From Beijerinckia sp. L45 (lineage in GTDB: Bacteria; Pseudomonadota; Alphaproteobacteria; Rhizobiales; Beijerinckiaceae): a stretch of 36,149 nt of DNA. The notes beneath the pieces were generated by a model. That model was not told where the DNA came from and searched no databases. It was given only the letters and a program-made list of their open reading frames with translations. Both the position numbers and the translations under genes were made by a program. Where the stretch lies: NCBI RefSeq assembly GCF_009765775.1, contig NZ_LMUU01000276.1, positions 44,468-80,616 on the forward strand, written 5' to 3'. This document shows positions 32,314 through 36,149 of this stretch, piece after piece; the first letter of the stretch is position 1; each line of letters begins with the position of its first letter.

Positions 32314-32330
32314 AACGATACGATATCGTT
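32314..32330. promoter_or_regulatory. Palindromic operator, amidohydrolase/TetR pair
   Basis: AACGATA-CGA-TATCGTT is a perfect 7+3+7 palindrome. The flanks extend it imperfectly, CATATG (32309-32314) on the left and CAATATG (32332-32338) on the right. It lies midway in the 103-bp divergent region, 39 bp from the amidohydrolase ATG and 47 bp from the tetR ATG. Confidence 0.72.
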
Positions 32331-32377
32331 TCAATATGTAAACATGTTGGCTGATCACGATTGCTTGGAAAAAAACC

Positions 32378-33022
32378 ATGGCAGGAAAACAAGAAAATGC
32401 GCGACGGCTGGGGAGACCTGTTGCACAGGCAAGCGAGATATTGGACCAGCACATATTGGCTACGGCGATGCGCCTGTTCACCGAGCAGGGCTACGCCGGA
32501 ACCTCTATCGAGCAGATTGCGAAGGCCGCCGGCACCGGCAAAACCACCATCTATCGCCGCTATCCGTCCAAAGAACCGCTGTTTCAAGCCGTGGTAAACT
32601 TGCTGGCTGAGACGCTGCTGGATCGTGCAGTTTTAGCGGAAACGTCATCTCCTGATCCGATGATTGCTTTACGAAGCGCGTGTCGAGCGAGGCTGGATTT
32701 AGCCTCAACGCCAGGTGTGGTAGCCGTCTATCGCGTGATCATTGCGGAGGCCCATCGTTTTCCAACCATCATTGCCAATGTAAGGGCCGACGCGTTGGAC
32801 CCCTACGACGATGTTATTCTGCGCCTGTTGAAGGCATCTCGGGATAAGGGACAAATTCGTGAAGACACCTCTTTCGAGGAAATACGCCGGGCATTGACAG
32901 GGCTGTGTACCGGATGGGCTGTTCAAGAAGCGCTGATGGGGCGTCAAGGCCTCGCGGATAAGGCTGAGCGGGACGCCTTCTTCGATTGCGCTTGGGATCT
33001 GTTTTTGCGAGGCATCCGCTAG
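32378..33022 (+). CDS. TetR/AcrR family transcriptional regulator (next to amidohydrolase)
   Basis: 214 aa. The DNA-binding domain is ILATAMRLFTEQGYAGTSIEQIAKAAGTGKTTIYRRYPSKEPLFQAVV, an AcrR-type helix-turn-helix. The C-terminal domain (VYRVIIAEAHRFPTIIANVRADAL, GQIREDTSFEEIRRALTGLCTGWAVQEAL) matches the common TetR C-terminal dimerisation region. It most likely represses the divergent amidohydrolase gene and itself. The effector is unknown. Confidence 0.9.
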   Translation: MAGKQENARRLGRPVAQASEILDQHILATAMRLFTEQGYAGTSIEQIAKAAGTGKTTIYRRYPSKEPLFQAVVNLLAETLLDRAVLAETSSPDPMIALRSACRARLDLASTPGVVAVYRVIIAEAHRFPTIIANVRADALDPYDDVILRLLKASRDKGQIREDTSFEEIRRALTGLCTGWAVQEALMGRQGLADKAERDAFFDCAWDLFLRGIR

Positions 33023-33130
33023 AATCAAAGGGGCAGCCTGATCGACGGCCCCATCTTGTAGAACGTAGAAGGCTATTTAAGTTCTGCTCGATCTGCAAAC
33101 CGTATCGCCTTCGATTGGCTCGGGTCGGTA

Positions 33131-33515
33131 GTGCGGCCGGTCCCGGAAATGCTGGTTCGAAGCCTGAAACTGAAAGGCTTCGACGCCGTGCTGATGGAGA
33201 CGCGCCATGTTCGGGCAGCGCTCTCAGCTTGGGTCGCCGAGACGGATCGCAATGATGCTCGGGGCAGGCCGACCTTCCGCGCAGGGGCTGGTTCCTGCGT
33301 GTTCACGTCAAGTACATGGATGCACGTGATCACCGTGCCCTGCTGTCAGCGCGCTCAACTCTGGTACGCCGGCTCAAGGATATTGAAAACAGCGCACGGC
33401 GCGGCCTGCAACGAGCCAAGGTGGCGCTTGCCCGCAAAATCGCCGTCGTCTTTATCGATGTGGAGCGACTGCAGCGACTTCCGCTTCACCGCGACAGCCG
33501 TCGCCACAGCCAAAC
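33131..33515 (+). pseudogene. IS110-family transposase remnant with internal deletion
   Basis: Homology begins EMLVRSLKLKGFDAVLMETRHVRAALSAW, then TDRNDARG (RuvC-like DEDD domain). It shifts frame near 33262 to QADLPRRGWFLRVHVKYMDARDHRALLSARSTLVRRLKDIEN. After RRGLQ it jumps to RAKVALARKIAVVF and, with another shift, WSDCSDFRFTA, which is the far C-terminal end of IS110 transposases. The whole middle, including the Tnp_20 serine domain, is missing. It is dead, and I could not find ends that would hold a bridge RNA. Confidence 0.8.
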
Positions 33516-33830
33516 GGAAGGGAAGCACCGCCTGCCGCCACTACGGAATCGTCCCCGCAAGGGACGTACTCGTTAGGACGACGGCGGAGAGAGGCCGGCG
33601 GACGCCTGGGAGCGCGGCGACGCAACTCCGCTTCGGAGATCGGTCGTTCTTCGTCTCACGCCTATCGCATCATGTGACGATTACAGCATCGATCACGAAC
33701 AGAAGCATGCCCCTGCGCAACTAAACAGACTTGACGCTAACGCGCAATGACAGAAAGCCTATAGATTTAGGATGCAGCCGCGCGCATTTCGCTGTCATAC
33801 TATTGTTCGAGCAGCACAATCAATGAACAT
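33516..33830. other. No gene recognised
   Basis: This stretch follows the IS110 remnant and runs to the stop of the EthD-type gene. It may include the element's right flank. I see no convincing coding frame, repeat, hairpin or RNA gene in it. Confidence 0.4.
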
Positions 33831-34187
33831 TCATATTGCCACTGAATTCCAGACACTGGTCTCCTCGGACACGACGAAATCGCAGGCGTGCAAATCGAGG
33901 AAGAAAGCCTCGTCGGGCCTAACTTGATCCAGGTATTCCGGATCTGAAAAGCATCGTCCCAGAGCTTCGATGTCGTCGAACCAGAGTTCGGTGACGCCAT
34001 CGTAATTAGCGGGAGGCAAGCCTGGCATTTGAAATTCGACAGCATGCTGCTGCACGTAGCGACGCACGGTAGTCTTCACGATCGGAACCGACATAAACAA
34101 GCTCGCGTGGATATTTCGGTGGTGATCGACAAACTGCTGTCGGCTCAAGGCGCTGTTTCGCTTTAATAGTATCGTGAACTTGATCAT
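33831..34187 (-). CDS. EthD domain-containing protein
   Basis: 118 aa from ATG 34187 (MIKFTILLKRNSALSRQQFVDHHRNIHASLF), with GGAA 8 nt upstream; ATG 34193 and 34202 are also open. It is a dimeric alpha+beta-barrel protein: the N-terminal strand and the L-S-R-x-x-F-x-x-H-x-x-x-H pattern fit EthD, and YDGVTELWFDDIEALGRCF fits the second half. EthD-type proteins accompany ether- and aromatic-degradation enzymes and some are cyclases; the role here is unknown. It diverges from the frameshifted gene at 34340, with two TACGCGTA boxes between. Confidence 0.82.
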   Translation of the reverse strand: MIKFTILLKRNSALSRQQFVDHHRNIHASLFMSVPIVKTTVRRYVQQHAVEFQMPGLPPANYDGVTELWFDDIEALGRCFSDPEYLDQVRPDEAFFLDLHACDFVVSEETSVWNSVAI

Positions 34188-34296
34188 AGGCATTTTCCGC
34201 ATTGTTGCGTGAGGATGGCATCTGTCGAATGCGATAAGGAGGCTTCGTCGTATCCAGCAAGCTCGGAGGCGAGCAGGAAAAACCGGTTGCTGTTCC

Positions 34297-34326
34297 CATA
34301 CGCGTATGTTTAAATATACGCGTACG
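34297..34326. promoter_or_regulatory. Tandem TACGCGTA operator, EthD/unknown-gene divergent promoter
   Basis: CATACGCGTATG (34297-34308) is a perfect 12-bp palindrome, and its core TACGCGTA recurs at 34317-34324, 18 bp apart centre to centre. TTGCTG (34287-34292) and TAAATA (34311-34316) form a plausible plus-strand promoter that the boxes cover. A TetR-type protein encoded at 34872 is the likely binder. Confidence 0.7.
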
Positions 34327-34339
34327 AAAGGAAAAGCCA

Positions 34340-34845
34340 ATGCATTTCTCACATGAGGTTTCGATCAGCATACCGGCCTCCTCGATCGATCTGGCCGAAT
34401 GGCTGTTCGAGCTCACCGAAGAGGTTATGCCGCCTGCGCTCGCGCCCATCTGGCGATCGGCGTCGTTGGCGGGGAAAGGCGATTGGGAATGGTCAACGTC
34501 GAGTCGATTGGCGGCTCTTTGCTGATCCAGCATTACGCTACCCGACGTGCCGAGAAGAACGAGGTGACGATGGTGTCGGAAGCGAGTCGCGCCTACCTCA
34601 TGCACGTCGTGCCGGTGAAGGTTGGTGTTCGCTGGCATATGGGGGTCGCGTCGGACGGCCCTGCCGCTTCGCGTTTCTGCTTCGAGATCGACGTCGAGAT
34701 GCCACGGGTGGTCGAGATCCTCGGTCGCACGATTGGCACTCCTTGGTTCGTCAAGCGCCACCTCGTGGAGGAAACGATCGGATTCGCACGCGACATCGCG
34801 CGAAAGGCACAGCATAATGTCGCCCAGCCTTTGATGGTCGGCTAG
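34340..34845 (+). pseudogene. Conserved protein of unknown function, split by a one-base loss
   Basis: The first frame from ATG 34340 (AGGA 7 nt upstream) reads MHFSHEVSISIPASSIDLAEWLFELTEE. The second frame, open from about 34399, carries on YAACARAHLAIGVVGGERRLGMVNVESIGGSLLIQHY and ends QPLMVG at 34845. Joined near 34423 they make a coherent protein of about 168 residues with one missing base (506 nt instead of 507). I do not know the family's function. It lies between the operator boxes and the third TetR gene. Either the gene is dead or there is a sequencing error. Confidence 0.72.
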
Positions 34846-34871
34846 GGCTCAGGTTCAGACATGGCTGCAGG

Positions 34872-35525
34872 ATGGTAGACGGTCGCGGGTCCACTCCGCC
34901 TATGAGCCTTCGGGTTCGGCGGAGGGAGCATCGCGAAATGCTGCGCGATCGAGTGCTCGATGCGGCGGCGATAATCGTTGAGAGAGACGGCGCTGGGGCG
35001 CTGAGCATGCGTAAGCTTGCTCTGGACCTCGATTGCGCCCCCATGACCCTCTACGCCTACTTCGACGACAAGCACGCGCTTCTGCTGGCTCTGGCGCAGC
35101 GGAGTTTCGACGCCCTGGCCGAGCGTTTGGCCGGCCATACATCCCATGATCCGCTCGAAGCCCTCAGGAACTTGTATATAGACTATGCCCTCTTCGGGCT
35201 CCGAAATCCGGACGACTACCGCACGATGTTTATGACGCCGGAGGCTCAATCGCCACGCGAACGGAAGGGACCGGAGCAGATGTTAGCCGATAATGCCGCA
35301 TTTGCCGTTGGCGCCCAACGGGCGTTGGATTGCGTTGAATCCGGCGTATTAACCGGAAACACGCACGCTATGACAACCTTATTGTGGACGGCGGTGCACG
35401 GGGCTATTGCTGCGATCCTGACCTTTCCTGCGTTCCCGTTCGGCGATCCGGAAGCTTACGTCAATCGCGTTGTAGATCTCACGATTGGCGCGTTAAGGAC
35501 ACAACACATCGAAGCTATCGCATAA
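34872..35525 (+). CDS. TetR/AcrR family regulator with WHG-type C-terminal domain
   Basis: 217 aa from ATG 34872, or 207 aa from ATG 34902 (MSLRVRRREHREMLRDRV). The helix-turn-helix is LDAAAIIVERDGAGALSMRKLALDLDCAPMTLYAYFDDKHALLLAL. The C-terminal part LYIDYALFGLRNPDDYRTMFM, then LLWTAVHGAIAAILTFPAFPF, has the W-x-x-x-H-G motif of the TetR WHG domain. It follows the frameshifted gene by 26 bp on the same strand and probably binds the TACGCGTA boxes at 34297-34326. The ligand is unknown. Confidence 0.9.
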   Translation: MVDGRGSTPPMSLRVRRREHREMLRDRVLDAAAIIVERDGAGALSMRKLALDLDCAPMTLYAYFDDKHALLLALAQRSFDALAERLAGHTSHDPLEALRNLYIDYALFGLRNPDDYRTMFMTPEAQSPRERKGPEQMLADNAAFAVGAQRALDCVESGVLTGNTHAMTTLLWTAVHGAIAAILTFPAFPFGDPEAYVNRVVDLTIGALRTQHIEAIA

Positions 35526-35555
35526 GCGGGCGAAGACTTGTCAGGCGCGTTCCCG

Positions 35556-35572
35556 GGCGTGCCCGGCACGCC
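35556..35572 (+). terminator. Possible weak terminator after the third TetR gene
   Basis: GGCGTGC-CCG-GCACGCC forms a 7-bp GC-rich stem 30 bp after the TetR stop. No T-run follows, so intrinsic termination is doubtful. The sequence between it and 35760 shows nothing I recognise. Confidence 0.35.
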
Positions 35573-35764
35573 GGCATAGGTGACTTAAATCTTGATCGCG
35601 GGCTGGCTTATTCCCAAGGTCGTGCTAGACGCCAAAGCCGTTTTCATCGGCAACAATGTCAGCGGCAGCGGCTAAGAAATCGGCGAGACTAGCGACCTCG
35701 GCCTCAAGGCGGTATTCGTTGCGACGAGGGGCCCCTGTTTTGCAAGGCCAATATGTGGGCAACC

Positions 35765-35935
35765 ACCTGCGTTCAAGCGTTTCGTCTCCGTCGGGACCCA
35801 TGACAATCGCACGGTCCGCATCCTGAACGTGATCGACGAGGCACCCAGAATGTCTCGCGAGAACGGCACCTGTGAAAGCTTCAACGCAAGCGCAGGATCA
35901 TGATCGAGAGCTGGCGGCTGCACTACAATGCGATC
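35765..35935 (+). pseudogene. IS3-family OrfB transposase debris
   Basis: Short pieces of an IS3 integrase-like transposase lie in order with the intervening parts deleted: FKRFVSVGTHDNRTVRILNVIDEA (first Asp region), then SRENGTCESFNA (the E-N-G-x-x-E-S-F-N block with the catalytic Glu region), then after a shift RRIMIESWRLHYNAIR near the C-terminus. No complete domain survives. No ends or target duplication were found. Confidence 0.72.
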
Positions 35936-36149
35936 CGAACTGGAGGCGCCAGCGACCACGTGCCTTGAACGGCGCGACGGCAAGGCCCTTGCCTGTCTTG
36001 GTGACGCTCACCGACATCAACGAGCAGTCGCTCGGCAAATTGGGGGGCCGATTAACCGCCGTTCACGCGGACACGTCGCTTCCTTGCCCAGCTGGTCTGC
36101 CCCCTCTGAAGTGGTCCTCCTAGAAGTATGGCATTTTGCCACGAGGAGG
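35936..36149. other. Unassigned right end, possibly the left end of another IS
   Basis: No gene is recognisable in 35936-36069. From about 36070 (ctgccccctctgaagtggtc) the sequence has the look of an insertion-sequence left end. There is a small hairpin TGGC-atttt-GCCA (36129-36141) and a terminal GAGGAGG that could be the ribosome site of a gene starting just past the window. This is suggestive only. Confidence 0.3.

Overview
The window looks like a GC-rich alphaproteobacterial replicon, most likely Hyphomicrobiales. The protein families point there: an FDH3-type periplasmic formate dehydrogenase with DUF3305/DUF3306/DUF6352 partners, IS66, IS5 and IS630 elements, and a pRiA4b ORF-3-like protein. 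I cannot name a genus from the sequence alone.

Layout. (1) 1-1120: the end of a nucleotide-sugar cluster, a dTDP-4-dehydrorhamnose 3,5-epimerase tail overlapping an NAD-dependent sugar epimerase. (2) 1236-14774, minus strand: a long, tightly packed block for respiratory formate oxidation. Read in transcription order it holds a lipoate-ligase-like protein, DUF6352, DUF3305, DUF3306, a TorD-type chaperone, a small Tat-signal protein, FDH alpha (a Cys instead of a Sec enzyme), beta and gamma. After a break come a 60-aa membrane peptide, moeA and a FecB/FecCD/ATPase-type ABC importer. A 687-aa multi-cluster ferredoxin protein diverges at 14841. Together these would import molybdate or tungstate, build the cofactor, mature and export the enzyme, and pass formate electrons to the quinone pool. 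(3) 17100-29400: a mobile-element graveyard with a two-domain glycosyltransferase, an FkbM-type methyltransferase and a broken phage-like lysis pair (GH19 endolysin plus RlpA-like protein). It contains an IS5 remnant, a truncated IS91-type element with its own tyrosine recombinase, an IS5 copy with perfect ends and a CTAG duplication, a truncated IS630, and an apparently intact IS66 that carries a pRiA4b ORF-3-like fourth gene. A DUF4142 gene has lost its 5' end to the IS66. (4) 29600-35530: three divergent regulator/enzyme modules, SDR/TetR, amidohydrolase/TetR, and EthD/frameshifted gene with a TetR. Each has a clear palindrome in the divergent promoter region. IS110 and IS3 debris lies between and after them.

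The most interesting items are the conserved but poorly understood FDH accessory block, a perfect 16-bp hairpin that buries the IS66 tnpA start codon, the pRiA4b ORF-3 passenger coupled to tnpC, a nested 65-nt hairpin between two convergent genes, and the three regulator palindromes. I found no tRNA, rRNA, CRISPR array, retron or replication origin.
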